Shown: positions 44,800 to 56,602 of the stretch, in pieces | Layout: every line of letters starts with the position of its first letter | How positions within the stretch are numbered: the stretch's first letter is position 1 | Source: Oncomelania hupensis | Lineage: Eukaryota; Mollusca; Gastropoda; Littorinimorpha; Pomatiopsidae | Length of the DNA stretch: 64,000 nucleotides | Direction: 5' to 3' | NCBI GenBank assembly: GCA_036898135.1 | Contig: CM072513.1 | Span: 19,156,286 to 19,220,285, forward strand | The notes under the pieces: generated by a model | The model's input: the letters and a program-made list of their open reading frames with translations, nothing else | Told to the model about the DNA's origin: nothing | The model's database searches: none | Made by a program: the position numbers and the translations under genes

Positions 44800-45521
44800 T
44801 AGGGGTCTTTCGGAACGGGTAAAAGTGAAAGTGATTGTGTGTTCGTTTCGTCCAACGAGAGGCACGCCGGGAGATTCTTACGCCGCGTTACGAAACGAAA
44901 CGAACGTGTTTTTGTGCGCTTTCGATTCCAGCACCTAGTTTCGTTGTGATTTTATTGAGCACACCCAGGGCAGGCCCAGAGGCAGAGCACTATTATGCCT
45001 ACGTAAGGCTTCTTCTAACAAATCATGATTTGACACGAATGTAACGATTAGGTTGAACTTTAAACATGGATTAGTGCTCTAACATTGAAAATATTTTACA
45101 TTCTAGCTTCGAGTTTCATTTTTGTCACATAAAACAGTTTTTGGACTGCTGATTGGTGATACAGAATAGATAGATTCTAGACAGCCATGACGGCTTTTCA
45201 GTAGCTCGTTTGAAAATACGTTTTAAGTCTGAGACCGAGTTTAGATCCCCATTATTCCTTCTAAAATGGTTGAGTAATGTACCATATACAAAATCAAATC
45301 ATTTTTGGACATTTTACAAACGATTTAATAACCAAAATGTACTCACTAACATTAGTTCGTGGCAATCAGGTTTTCCACGAAGTTTTATTCCTTGTGGTAG
45401 GCAGACTTCGTGACCTTTCACCACGGGAAGTTAAAGCGTCACATAAATTGCTGACGTCACAACAATAAGTAGTCCCGATTCACATTCACTTTCACTTTCA
45501 CCCGCTTTCGAAAGATCCCTA
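44800..45521. mobile_element. 722-bp TIR element (hAT-like in style)
   Basis: The left end TAGGGGTCTTTCGGAACGGG then TAAAAGTGAAAGTGA and the inverted right end TCACTTTCACTTTCACCCGC then TTTCGAAAGATCCCTA match over about 38 bp with a few differences. ATGTCAA (44793-44799) and ATGTTAA (45522-45528) abut the ends and differ at one base, probably the target duplication (7 bp, or an eroded 8-bp hAT-type one). No transposase is detectable, so it is non-autonomous. Confidence 0.8.
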
Positions 45522-45528
45522 ATGTTAA

Positions 45529-46032
<504 letters not shown>

Positions 46033-46102
46033 CTTAACAAATCAAAAAAATATATAAATAAATATATATATATATATAAATGTCTTAGTAGTAATCAGTG
46101 AA

Positions 46103-46745
46103 ATTGATTGATTGATTGATTGTTGCTTTAGATCCAGCGGACTCTTCCGAGCCAAATCAGGACCGGACAACCCCCGATCCGCATAAAAGATCTGCTGAAA
46201 CAACCCTAGTGGGAAAATTGAATGCCCTCCACCGGCCAGTCACTTTACAATAAAGACATCCCACGCAGGGGACGGCTGAGGCTTTACCCCAACTACTCGA
46301 ACCCCCGGTTACAAAACCAAAATAGAATACAAACATCATTATAAATTATCAACAAAACATATACCTATAAAATGCCTATATTGCTAAATAATAACATCAT
46401 AGGAAGCCCTAGTGACCACCCGGCAGAAAGCGTCCAACACTCCCAAGCTGATCCAACAGACCTCATACACAAACAAGGAGTCTTGTCCAGGAAGAGTTTT
46501 TAAGAAAAAAGGTAGGTCATTGATCTAGCGAAGAAGAAGATAGTATAGCAGAGTGATAGGACAGAGCAGGAATGGGAAAGAGTAAATGAGGAAGACAGCG
46601 ACAGTGGGAATTTAAAGCACTAAATTTCCATGTTGTTTGTTTGTTAGGTAGATTAACGTCTCCGGACACTAAGCGCGTATAGGAGACGGAAATTTCCATA
46701 AAGTGGGGATACTATTTATACTGAAACCCCCGGCACTCCAACGGG
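46103..46745 (-). mobile_element. family C retroposon, copy C4, with a 59-bp insertion
   Basis: Full-length family C copy. The tail in element orientation is (CAAT)n (46103-46123 on plus as TTGATTGATTGATTG). At 46631-46689 a hairpin-tail insertion is flanked by AAATTTCCA at 46622-46630 and 46690-46698; other copies have a single AAATTTCCA there. The 5' hairpin near 46722-46745 is eroded. Confidence 0.88.
46631..46689 (-). mobile_element. 59-bp insertion: hairpin retroposon tail E, copy E1
   Basis: Minus-strand orientation: CGTCTCCTATACGCGCTTAG then TGTCCGGAGACGTTAATCTA then (AACA)n. CGTCTCC and GGAGACG pair into a 7-bp stem. A perfect 9-bp duplication of AAATTTCCA flanks it. A second copy at 55083-55128 has GTCCCC/GGGGAC instead, a compensatory change. 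Probably the 3' end of a longer SINE or LINE, extremely 5'-truncated. Confidence 0.75.
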
Positions 46746-46915
46746 GTGAAATGCACAATTACCCTACATAAATTCCGAAACCCGGTTCCTCCAAGGAAAA
46801 CGCTGCATCTTTGGCATTTTATCAATAAAGTTGCCTTCTTTTTCTCAATGTTCGCATCGGTGTTTGGCTGTGCTGCAAAAAAGTCATCATCTAATATTAT
46901 CTCTCCAGAGATTAA

Positions 46916-47005
46916 TTTTATGTTTTATGTGTTTTAAGCTCACCCTGTGGTCAATCGCGCTATACAAAAACCTTTATTATTTTTTATTATAATTTTTATT
47001 TGGTG
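46916..47005 (+). mobile_element. isolated retroposon 3' end (GCGCTATACAAA type)
   Basis: GTCAATCGCGCTATACAAAA then CCTTTATTATTTTTTATTA resembles the shared SINE terminus followed by an ATT-rich tail. The upstream 150 bp are not assignable. Confidence 0.5.
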
Positions 47006-47061
47006 TATACTAGTTTTAGTCGTAAATGTTTATTTGTTAAAAAAAAAGAGACATTAAACGA

Positions 47062-47101
47062 TCTTCGAGTTACGGGATAGGATAGGATAGGATAGGATAG
47101 A
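47062..47101 (+). mobile_element. LINE 3' terminus only (L family)
   Basis: AAACGATCTTCGAGTTACGG followed by GATAGGATAGGATAG. It is the same junction found at the 3' end of copies at 5.0, 17.65 and 62.16 kb. Only about 40 bp were integrated. Confidence 0.8.
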
Positions 47102-48885
47102 TAAATGCTTATCTTGGTTTAATAAATGAATGTCCTGCATCGAGAGAAAAAGGCCACTCAATTATTGGGGGAAATGACAGATAGCTAGACAGCTAGATAA
47201 TCTTGTTCACAAGCCGTAGAGCCCGCGTCACTCCGTACTTGCCAAAGGACTGAATCCTCATTCCATATCGCAATGTTAACCCATACCTATTACCTAGAGG
47301 TACTTAGGCATTGCCAGTCTGTGGAGTACGCAATTGAGAAGTTTGGGATCAATCCAAAACTGGGATTTTAATCGGTAATCATGGTGAACGCTGTATGCGC
47401 GTATTGTTCTTAAGTCAGACTCAAAACGCGGCGAACTGTAACCAGAGCATACTTATAAATCCATCAATACGTCGATGGCAAAAAAAAGCTTCCGATATTC
47501 TGCAAGCGCGCTTGATAGACAAAGGAAAAACCCGTTAGGCAAAACTGGCCCATGCATAGCGACTGATAAGATAGGAAAAGGACAAACAAAAGCCACCTCC
47601 CTCCACCTGCCATTTCAATCACCTCATACAATGAATACGAAGCGTCACATCATGAGTGGACGCGTCACACAACCTGTGATAATGACTTGAAGAAATGTAC
47701 TGCTCTGTGATGCGATTGCTCGCAATGGTACAAATGTATTATGTATTAACTTGCTCGTAATGGTACACATGTATTATGTATTAAGAGCGTTAGGAATAAG
47801 AATAATTTGTGTATAACTTACCTCAGAATACAAAACGTAAACTGTCCTTTTTGTGTAGCCTCTCTCCTCTGTGTCATTTACTATTGTTTTACATTTATGT
47901 TCATACCTTCAATACTATTACAATGGATGGAAAAGTTGTTTAATTTTTTTTGTACATGATAATTATGAATGGTTTGTCAGTTAAATTATTCTGACTGTGT
48001 GTGTGGGTGTCTTAGCAGTAAGAGAGCTGGAAGAGACAGGTTGTGTATGTGTGTGTGTGTGAGAGAGAGAGTGTGTGTGTACAGAGAGATGTTAAGAGTA
48101 TAGCTGAAAGTATAATGGTTGGAAACAATGTAGTTTTTGAACTGGTTATTTTGTGATTGTATGTTTTATTTTATTTTATTTTTGCTATCTTTTTTTTTTT
48201 TTAGCCGAGATGCAATAGGCTGGATTATTTCTCCACCGTGGGCCATGGGTAAAAAAGATTTGTTGATTTGACCTAATGCATGGAACGCGTCAGACGATGA
48301 ACAGAACATGTCATATCATGGTCGATGGACGTACGAATGGAAAGCACGTGACACATTGGTCATGCATGGAATGGAAACTGGACAATCTAGCACAGTCAAT
48401 AACACTTAGGTGTTCCACCAATGTTTGCCTGCGTGTGGTGAACTAGTAACATCATTACGTGAATGAGGATTGATATAAGTATATAATACTCAGACTTAGT
48501 TTTAACATGTGTTTACGTTCGTGTGGTATGCATATGATGGGTATTTAAACTAATTACGCCATCTTGGATCTCTCTACTATTCTTACAACTAAATCTACTC
48601 CTACGTAAACTGGATCTTGCAGTTAAATCTATAAACTGGATCTTACAACAAAATCACCTACTTGTACTATTATTACTAGAATTACTGCACATTATGACTG
48701 GATGAATGACTTAATAGCACCAAGTAACTGTACACTGCGTGAGTGTTTTACCTAGTAGATAAAAGACCATACCATCTCGACTAATGGCTCACAAACACAT
48801 TGTATTTGTACGAGTGGTCGGCAATAGATGTACACAATCATTTTCAACTTTCATTGACCGAGGTATCACACACTGTAGTTATTGG
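47102..48885. other. 1.8 kb unassigned DNA
   Basis: A 40-45-bp direct duplication TTGCTCGTAATGGTACACAT type lies at 47707-47785, and GT/GA runs at 48040-48085. The 71-codon frame 47475-47690 is unrecognised. No gene called. Confidence 0.45.
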
Positions 48886-48888
48886 GTC

Positions 48889-49632
48889 CTACTGCTGTTA
48901 CAAAATCACTTCTACTGCTGTTACAAAGTCACTTCTACTGCTGTTATAAAGTCAATGCTACTGCCGTTACAAAGTCACTGCTACTGCAGTTACAAAGCCA
49001 CTTCTACAGCTGCTACTAAGTCACTCCTACTGCCGTTACAAATTCACTGCTACTGACGTTACAAAGTCATTTCTACTGCTACTGCCGTTACAAAGTCACT
49101 TCTACTGCTGCTATAAAATAACTTCTACTGCTTTTACGAAGTAACTTCTACTGCTGTTACAAAGTCACTTCTACTGCTATTACACAGTCACTTCTACTGC
49201 TATTACAAAGTCACTTATGTTACAAAGTAACTTCCACTGCTGTTACAAAGTTACTTCCACTGCTGTTATAAAGTCACTTCTACTGCTGTAACAAAGTAAC
49301 TTCTATGCTGTTACTAAGTCACTTCTGCTGCTGTAACAAACTTCTACTGTTGTTACTAAGTCACTTCTACTGCTGTTACTAAGTCACTTCTACTGCTGCT
49401 ACAGTCACTTCTACTGCTATTACAAAGTCACTTCTACTGCTGTTACGGAATAACTTCTACTGCTATTACAAAGTCACTTCTAATGCTGTTACAAAGTCAC
49501 TTCTACTGCTATTACAAAGTCACTTCTACTGCTGTTACGAAGTAACTTCTACTGCTATTACAAAGTCACTTCTAATGCTGTTACAAAGTAACTTCTACTG
49601 CTGTTACGAAGTAACTTCTACTGCTATTACAT
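48889..49632. repeat. degenerate 23-bp tandem array, about 32 units
   Basis: Consensus CTTCTACTGCTGTTACAAAG + TCA. Units vary in length (some drop GTTACAAAG or add CTGCTA) and in sequence (GTTACGAAGTAA variants cluster in the right half). Older and noisier than the 45-bp array at 44.1 kb. Confidence 0.95.
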
Positions 49633-50547
49633 TGCTGTTTGTGCGTATTTTGCAATCTTAACAACATCCGGCGTTTATATTTAACCTTCAAGATGTGTGA
49701 AATAGTATTATTTTTACAATATATTATTATAACGATGTAAACATAACTTTTTTTTCCCTTGTGTGTGACAAAATTACTTTGCCCTTGGTGATGTCACCAC
49801 ATGGTAGTTTCCCCCGCTTTCTCCCCAACCCAGCTCCAATACCTTAAATGCTCTCTATACAAATGTCTCCTGTCAAACAATCTGCACTTGCAAATGTCTC
49901 ATGTCAAACAATCTGCACTTGCTAATGTAGAACGGTATGAAGGAGTCATACAGCGGATACTTTTTGTGCATAGTACATGTATTGCATATGATTAAGTGCA
50001 CACTTTAAACTGGTTTTATCTCCAATAGTCAATACTCACGTATCACTGCAGTTTAAAGGATAATGCTGTCTTAAAGGATAATGCTGTCGGCCCTGTTGCT
50101 TTAACCTCCATAGTTAATTCATTTCACTTTCATGTCACTGAATGGCAGACATAAAAGATGCAGCCTCTCTGCCGCGCAAAAAAAGAAAAAAAAAAGAAAT
50201 TAATTTCGGGAAAATAACCCGTCATTTCTGGCAACACTCGCTTCGTATAGTTTGCGGGCAAACGGAACTAGTCGCAAACGACGCCTACCTCGCCGTAGGT
50301 CATTCGTTTGTTACGGTGACTGTCTCACTTGTGTACCTACAAAGAATCAACCCTGGATATGTCAAGATGCATGATCAATCACAGTAGCGTCTACTGTGAC
50401 CTTTGACCCTTATTTATGAAGGAAGCACGCACCTGAAAGCGTGCATCCTTAGAGTGTAGGGTAGGGTCTGTAGTATCCCCTAAAAAGAAAGTACTCCTTT
50501 AACATTCCTGCAGATTTGTTACGGATCCTGTCCGTTAACGGTCCTTT
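49633..50547. other. unassigned DNA with small duplications
   Basis: ATGTCTC(C/A)TGTCAAACAA plus TCTGCACTTGC is duplicated at 49861-49925. TTAAAGGATAATGCTGTC is duplicated at 50053-50088. The 81-codon frame 50142-50387 is unrecognised. Confidence 0.45.
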
Positions 50548-50712
50548 CCGTGTCTTTATTGTAAAGTGACTGGCTGGTGGAGAGTATTCAGTTTTACCAC
50601 TAGGGTTGTTTCAGCAGATCTTTTATGCGGATTGGGGGTTGTCCAGTCCTGATTTGGCTCGGAAGAGTCCGCTGGACCTAAAGCAATAATCATGTAATGT
50701 AATGTAATGTTA
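50548..50712 (+). mobile_element. family C retroposon 3' part, copy C5
   Basis: Plus-strand orientation from GTGTCTTTATTGTAAAGTGA through CAGCAGATCTTTTATGCGG to GTCCGCTGGACCTAAAGCAA and a (TAATG)n tail. This copy fixes the true orientation of the family because the simple tail lies at its right end. Confidence 0.88.
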
Positions 50713-51236
50713 ACGGCATTAAGTAACACCGCCTGAGAACTAGCCTGGTCAACAGGAAGCTGCATGATTATGTAGAGAGGCGAGGTGGTTTCATAACCCG
50801 TTACCACAGACCGCGTAAAAACTGGGCCAGTTGCGCCACTTTAAAGCATTCTCCTACCTGACTACATACACACTACGTTGGTTGGTATCATATCCCGGTA
50901 GACATGGCTGCAGACAAGATAAGCGTAGGGAACCAAGCCTAAACTTCTCGTTCTCGCATATCTGTATCTACCTGCAAACATCAGAAATCACGCACGCGTG
51001 TCCTCAGGCAGAAATGGTTGCTTTAAAAAAAAAAAAAGTGAAATACACACACACACCCACACACACAAGCATACATTGTGGCTTGACTCCCAAACGCCAC
51101 ACCTGAGATAGAGTCAATACTTTCTGGATCTGGATCTGGAATTACACATCAAATTAATACTACGTGACTACACTACGTTTATCAATACATTATATAAGGC
51201 AGAATGGTTTTAACATGGTGTGTGAAACACACTCGC
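50713..51236. other. unassigned spacer
   Basis: Contains A12 near 51027 and a short CA tract (51045-51066). No gene recognised. Confidence 0.45.
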
Positions 51237-51301
51237 GTGCACACACACACACACACGCAAACACACACACCCACACACCTACACACACACATCCACACAC
51301 A
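51237..51301. repeat. (CA)n microsatellite
   Basis: ACAC tract with CGC, CCC and CCT interruptions, about 65 bp. Confidence 0.93.
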
Positions 51302-51388
51302 TTTTGTACTGCTGTAGCTTCATTCAGCCCAATATTATTTTGCTAAGCTGTCGCGGTTCCCGCTTCACTGAACTCTTTGCACCTAGCT

Positions 51389-52902
51389 CACAGGCGGCGG
51401 AAGCTGCTCAGGATTGGGGGGGGCACACACCTGGGAAAAGTCGAGGGTGGGGGTGGGGGTTACAGATTCAGCGAAGGCGCGAAGCGCCGAGCCTTCTAGG
51501 GGGGTCCGGGGGCATGCTCCCCCGGAATTTTTTTTTTTCAAGGATGCAAAATGGTGCAATCTGGTGCAATCTGAACCTTGAAAAAGCCATCTGTGATGGT
51601 CTGGGACTTTGAGCTTTTTGAACAATTGAACTGACAAACTCTGGGGTACAAAAATTATTCTCTGCCCCTCCCTTAAAAAAAACCACACACACATTTATTT
51701 ATCAGCAGAGATGTTTTGTATACTATTATTATTCACTACTTTTTGTTGATCGTTAACGGTATAAAGCTTTACCTTGTAGTTTATGAACATCACCGCCCTG
51801 CTTTCACTTGCTGCACTAGGTTCCTCGGCATTAGTATCATTTGTGAATTGTATCTTCTGGCAAAACAGTTCACTGCCTCTTTGAAGTCAATATCAACATC
51901 CCTGTGCACTTTCAGTAAAGCAAGTCCATTTAGTCTCTGTTGCCCCATTGTAGAGCGCAGGTAGTTTTTCAGGTTGCGCAACTGACTGTTTGAACGCTCA
52001 CACTCGGCAGTAGTGACAGGTAGGGTGCAAAGGTTCTAAAGCATGATGAACAGGTTGGGATTAAAAAAAAATCCCTGTCACAATGTTTCAGTGCTTCTGA
52101 TGCCGTGGATGGGATGATAGCTGTCGCATTCTCAGCAGCACTTCGCCATTTGCAAACCCACCGTTGGTATTCTACATCAAGGGTAGCGTTGTCTGGTAGG
52201 TCAGACTCCCACAACATTGCCAGCATCACCCCTTCTGGAACCTGCATGAAACCATCCTGGTTGTCTATTAAAGTGCTTGGCACCAGACATAGACCATCAA
52301 CTGCTAGACCAGCATTTTTGAACCTCGAGTCCAATTCGGTTGACAAGTGTTCCAAGAAAGGAATGGCAATGCTAATCTTGAAATATTCTTCTGGAGTGGC
52401 CGCAGGTTGGTTGTCACGGAGAGTCTGTCGGGTTGCTTGACGAGGAACAATAACACCAGTTGTCAAAGCATTTGCCATTTTGCTGACTTCTTCACTTGTA
52501 GTCGAGAAAATTGCTGATATTGAAAACGGTAGACTGTAAAAACTGACAGCAAATGAAAGTTTTCAAAACGCGACTGTGATGTGCACGATGTCGAAAACTG
52601 TCGGTCACGTTGATCTACGCTAAGGCTAACGATTATGACGCGTCGACAGGAAATGATGACGAAGGGACGAACTTCTCTTACTGATCAGAGGGTGATGATG
52701 ATGATTATGACGATTAACACTTGTATTGCTCGATTCCATTTGAAGAAAAAAAAAATCCTTTAATGCCCTGGCAAAAAAAAAAAAAAAAAAAAAAAAAAAA
52801 CACTACTCAGTATTGGAGGGGGCAATATATAAGGCTGCCCCCTCCAACATTTTTCTAGGGGGGGGCATGGCCCCCCTGCCCCCCCTGCTTCCGCCGCCTG
52901 TG
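51389..52902 (-). mobile_element. hAT DNA transposon relic with TIRs and 5-bp target duplication
   Basis: CACAGGCGGCGGAAGC at 51389 is perfectly inverted at 52887-52902. TAGCT abuts both ends (51384-51388 and 52903-52907). The subterminal regions are G-rich on the left (GGGGGGGTC-type) and C-rich on the right, including TCCGGGGGCATGCTCCCCCG near 51506. The interior carries the C-terminal half of a hAT transposase on the minus strand (51790-52478). Canonical hAT duplications are 8 bp; groups with 5-bp duplications are also known, or flanks may have drifted. An A30 run lies at 52771-52800. Confidence 0.85.
51790..52478 (-). pseudogene. hAT transposase C-terminal half (P52rIPK/ZMYM-like), frameshifted
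   Basis: hAT transposases cut and paste their element; relatives include host-annotated '52 kDa repressor of the inhibitor of the protein kinase'-like proteins. The minus-strand frame 52478-51969 reads TPEEYFKISIAIPFLEHLST and ELDSRFKNAG, then continues to HCDRDFF. There a T9 run (about 52063-52071) shifts the frame. The other frame continues NLFIML, an in-frame stop, then TLPVTTAECERSNSQLRNLK, YLRSTMGQQRLNGLALL and VHRDVDI, the hAT C-terminal dimerisation motif, ending near 51790. The N-terminal zinc-finger and the earlier catalytic part are missing within the element. One frameshift plus one stop make it non-functional. Confidence in family is high. Confidence 0.88.
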
Positions 52903-52907
52903 TAGCT

Positions 52908-53209
52908 AGATAGACAGATGCGGCACCAGCTTTAAATCAAGCAGGAAACTCTCGCGACTATGAATTATCTAATACTGGAATAGACAAGAAGTTTTCATAT
53001 TCTCCTGGTAATCATCATACAGCCATACACGGATGAGATAAGGTGCGCAGGTGGGGCGTAGAGGGTAGGGAGGGAGGAGGGGATTTTGCAATATCACTGG
53101 CTGACGAGGTTGCAAATTACGGCGCTTATACAACTGTCGCACATAGAATTCATTTTCCCTGCTATCAGTCATAGAACTTTCAAAGAGTCAAGAAGCCATG
53201 ACGACGACA
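52908..53209. other. short unassigned spacer
   Basis: G-rich patch GGGAGGGAGGAGGGG at 53065-53082. Nothing else noted. Confidence 0.4.
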
Positions 53210-53211
53210 AC

Positions 53212-53257
<46 letters not shown>
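53210..53257. repeat. (GAT)16 microsatellite
   Basis: Pure GAT triplets with GAC-rich flanks. Poly-Asp frame is an artefact. Confidence 0.97.
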
Positions 53258-54048
53258 TTGACGATGACTGTGATGACTGTTGTGGTAGTGGGGAGGATGC
53301 CTATTTGTAAGGCGTATATTTCCCATTGTAACTGACCGAATTGGACATTATCAACGATAAAAGCTGAATAAAATACAATCCAGAATATATTACTGAATGA
53401 TCTAATACAGATTCATTTTCAATCTTATTAAGTCATAGGGCACACTGTTTAAGCGTTAGAAAGGTTTATATTAGGTGAGAGCTATTTTACATCATAAATT
53501 GATGACCAAAGATGAAAGGTGGTTAAATTAATCTGAAAACCCCCAACACCTGAGACGTTTATTTAATACAGAATTTTATTGCATTTTGTTGTTAATGCTA
53601 GCACATTACATTTAGAGTAAGAAAGGCGTGAATATGCATTGCCGATTGGTGAGAGCGAGATTTGACAGTAGAAATGACGCCATACACCACGGTCCGTGAT
53701 GTGAACTGATAACAAAAGTGACATAACTGGTAACTGACACGGCCACGACTTCATCGTCCTAGGTTCACGTAAAGCTGTTGACTAACGCACTAAAAGTACT
53801 ACCAACGATGTCTCCTTCGACAAAGACTATCACCAACTTCACCAACGACTATCTGCCTTTCAATGTCGTTATGAAGTTATAAACAAATTATGTCTCGCCC
53901 CTATATTGATACTTAATACTTCAACTGTTACTTCAACATTGTTGTCGGCTGTATCCCAAAATGTGTTTTAATTTAAACGTTACACTCTCACAATGGACTG
54001 TAAATTGTATTTTATTTTAAATACACTATTCTCATTTTCTACTGGTGC

Positions 54049-54051
<3 letters not shown>
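53258..54051. other. AT-rich spacer, nothing recognised
   Basis: No open frame, RNA or element end worth calling. Confidence 0.45.
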
Positions 54052-55082
<1,031 letters not shown>

Positions 55083-55205
55083 ATTATTTAAATTAACGTC
55101 CCCGGACACAGAGCGTATAGGGGACAATATGGAGATAGATAGCTAATCTAGGGTTATAGGGTACAGCGGACTGTTAAGAGCCGAATCAGAACCCCTCAAA
55201 ACCAT
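55083..55205 (-). mobile_element. hairpin retroposon tail E2 and a family C fragment
   Basis: TTAACGTCCCCGGACACAGA + GCGTATAGGGGAC (55093-55126) is the second copy of hairpin tail E, with GTCCCC/GGGGAC arms. About 35 bp further, TACAGCGGACTGTTAAGAGC + CGAATCAG (55163-55190) matches the end of family C (compare GTCCAGCGGACTGCAAAGAG at 60.38 kb). Confidence 0.6.
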
Positions 55206-55719
55206 TCAATATCAGACTAAACCGTTAACACATTCAAATAATATTATTATTTAAAACATTTTTTGTTTTACTTTACTGCTGAATTTTCACCAATCACACA
55301 AACAAAATTACACGACTTGTATGCGATAAAACAAACCAACATAACGTAGAAATGTAAACAAGTTTTGACCATTGCAAACTTTAAAACATCTCTTTAAAAG
55401 GTACCGAACCAAATTATTTGTCTCTCCTCAGCCAGATCACAGGAACTTCATACATAAAATGGCGGACATAAAAGGGTTTGTCATAATTATGCAAAGCATC
55501 ATGGTTGTTCATCTCCTTTCAAAAGGAAGCTATGGGTGACATAAATATGTCCAATACGAAGGCGGGCCAAAACTGTTTCTTCTTTGCGAGGGGACGCAAA
55601 GTTAGACTAAAAGACAGACAAATCTGGAGGAATCTTTTTTTTTTTTTTTTTTTTTAAATTTGATAAGGCCATTTGTTCTGCCAGAGCCGTTTACAATATG
55701 AGCCAGTCATACAACGCAG
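55206..55719. other. AT-rich spacer, nothing recognised
   Basis: A T19-like run lies at 55638-55655. No gene recognised. Confidence 0.45.
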
Positions 55720-56152
55720 CTGAGGGTACGGAAAATCTTTGAAGGAAATTCAAGATGAAGAGCTTCTTTTGCTGATTTGTCCACTGCAATATTGCCCATG
55801 TGACTAAGCACCCACATAACACATATCGCTTTAACTTCATACACAAGTTGTATTTTGAGATGATGAATCTCCGCTAAAAATGGGTGCGATATCTTTTCTT
55901 TTTTGGGGAATGAGAACGAAGTGCGATAGATATGATTAAAAATGAAGATGGTTTGGACTGATAAACCTGCTTCAGAGCCACATGAATTACCTTGAGCTCA
56001 GCTGTATTAACAGAACAAAAATCAGAAATATGCTGTTGCAAAGGCTGGTCAAGGTGTAGCCCAGAGACCGATGCAGCAGCAACTACGTCTCCGTTCTTCG
56101 ATTCCTCCGTAAAAACTTTACCATATCCTTTATACAATGAATATTGTTCCAA
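55720..56152 (-). pseudogene. RNase H domain fossil of a LINE
   Basis: RNase H degrades the RNA strand of the cDNA hybrid in several LINE clades. The minus-strand frame 56152-55874 reads GKVFTEESKNGDVVAAASV where functional enzymes have a TDGS-type motif; the catalytic Asp is now Glu. It continues SVNTAELKVIHVALKQVY with the conserved Glu, and FLIIS. A frameshift near an A6/A4 run (about 55895) leads to HPFLAEIHHLKIQLVYEVKA, VMWVLSHMGN and AVDKSAKEAL, matching the terminal His and Asp motifs, to about 55735. The reverse-transcriptase part of this element is not seen, so this is an orphan C-terminal fragment. The L-family LINEs in this window end differently and lack this domain. Confidence 0.82.
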
Positions 56153-56289
56153 GTAAAGTTCCTTATAAACAGTTTGGGAAGTGTCGTTCTTTCTAAAGGT
56201 AAGAGTGGGGTGATGGTGGGGATGTGGCGGGTCAAGGGGAAGACCTCGTAAAGAGTCATTACAGACAATCTTTTACTTCGGGGAAACAG

Positions 56290-56602
56290 CCCCCGCCAGT
56301 CGGGAATCGAACCATGTCGCTCGCCCATCTGACTACCGGCCACATTATTCGCTGAGCTCCCACGCCACCCTTGTCCTGAAGTGAGAAATAGGGTTGACGA
56401 GGTTCCACCCTATTCGATGAGCACCCACGCCACCCTTGTTCTGAAGTGAGAAATAGGGTTGACGAGGTTCCACCCTATTCGATGAGCACCCACGCCACCC
56501 TTGTCCTGAAGTGAGAAATAGGGTTGACGAGGTTCCACCCTATTCGCTGAGCTCCCAACGCCACCCTTGTTCTGAAGTGAGAAATAGGGTTGACGAGGTT
56601 CC
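56290..56602 (-). mobile_element. tRNA-like SINE head with a 65-bp tandem expansion
   Basis: On the minus strand B box GGTTCGATTCCCG (about 56300-56314) and an A-box-like GAGCTCAGCGAA (about 56349) define a tRNA-like head. Upstream (higher coordinates) four units of 65 bp (56347-56602) repeat GAGC(A/T)CCCACGCCACCCTT + GTCCTGAAGTGAGAAATAGG + GTTGACGAGGTTCCACCC. Each unit includes the A-box region, whereas the B box occurs once. Confidence 0.75.
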
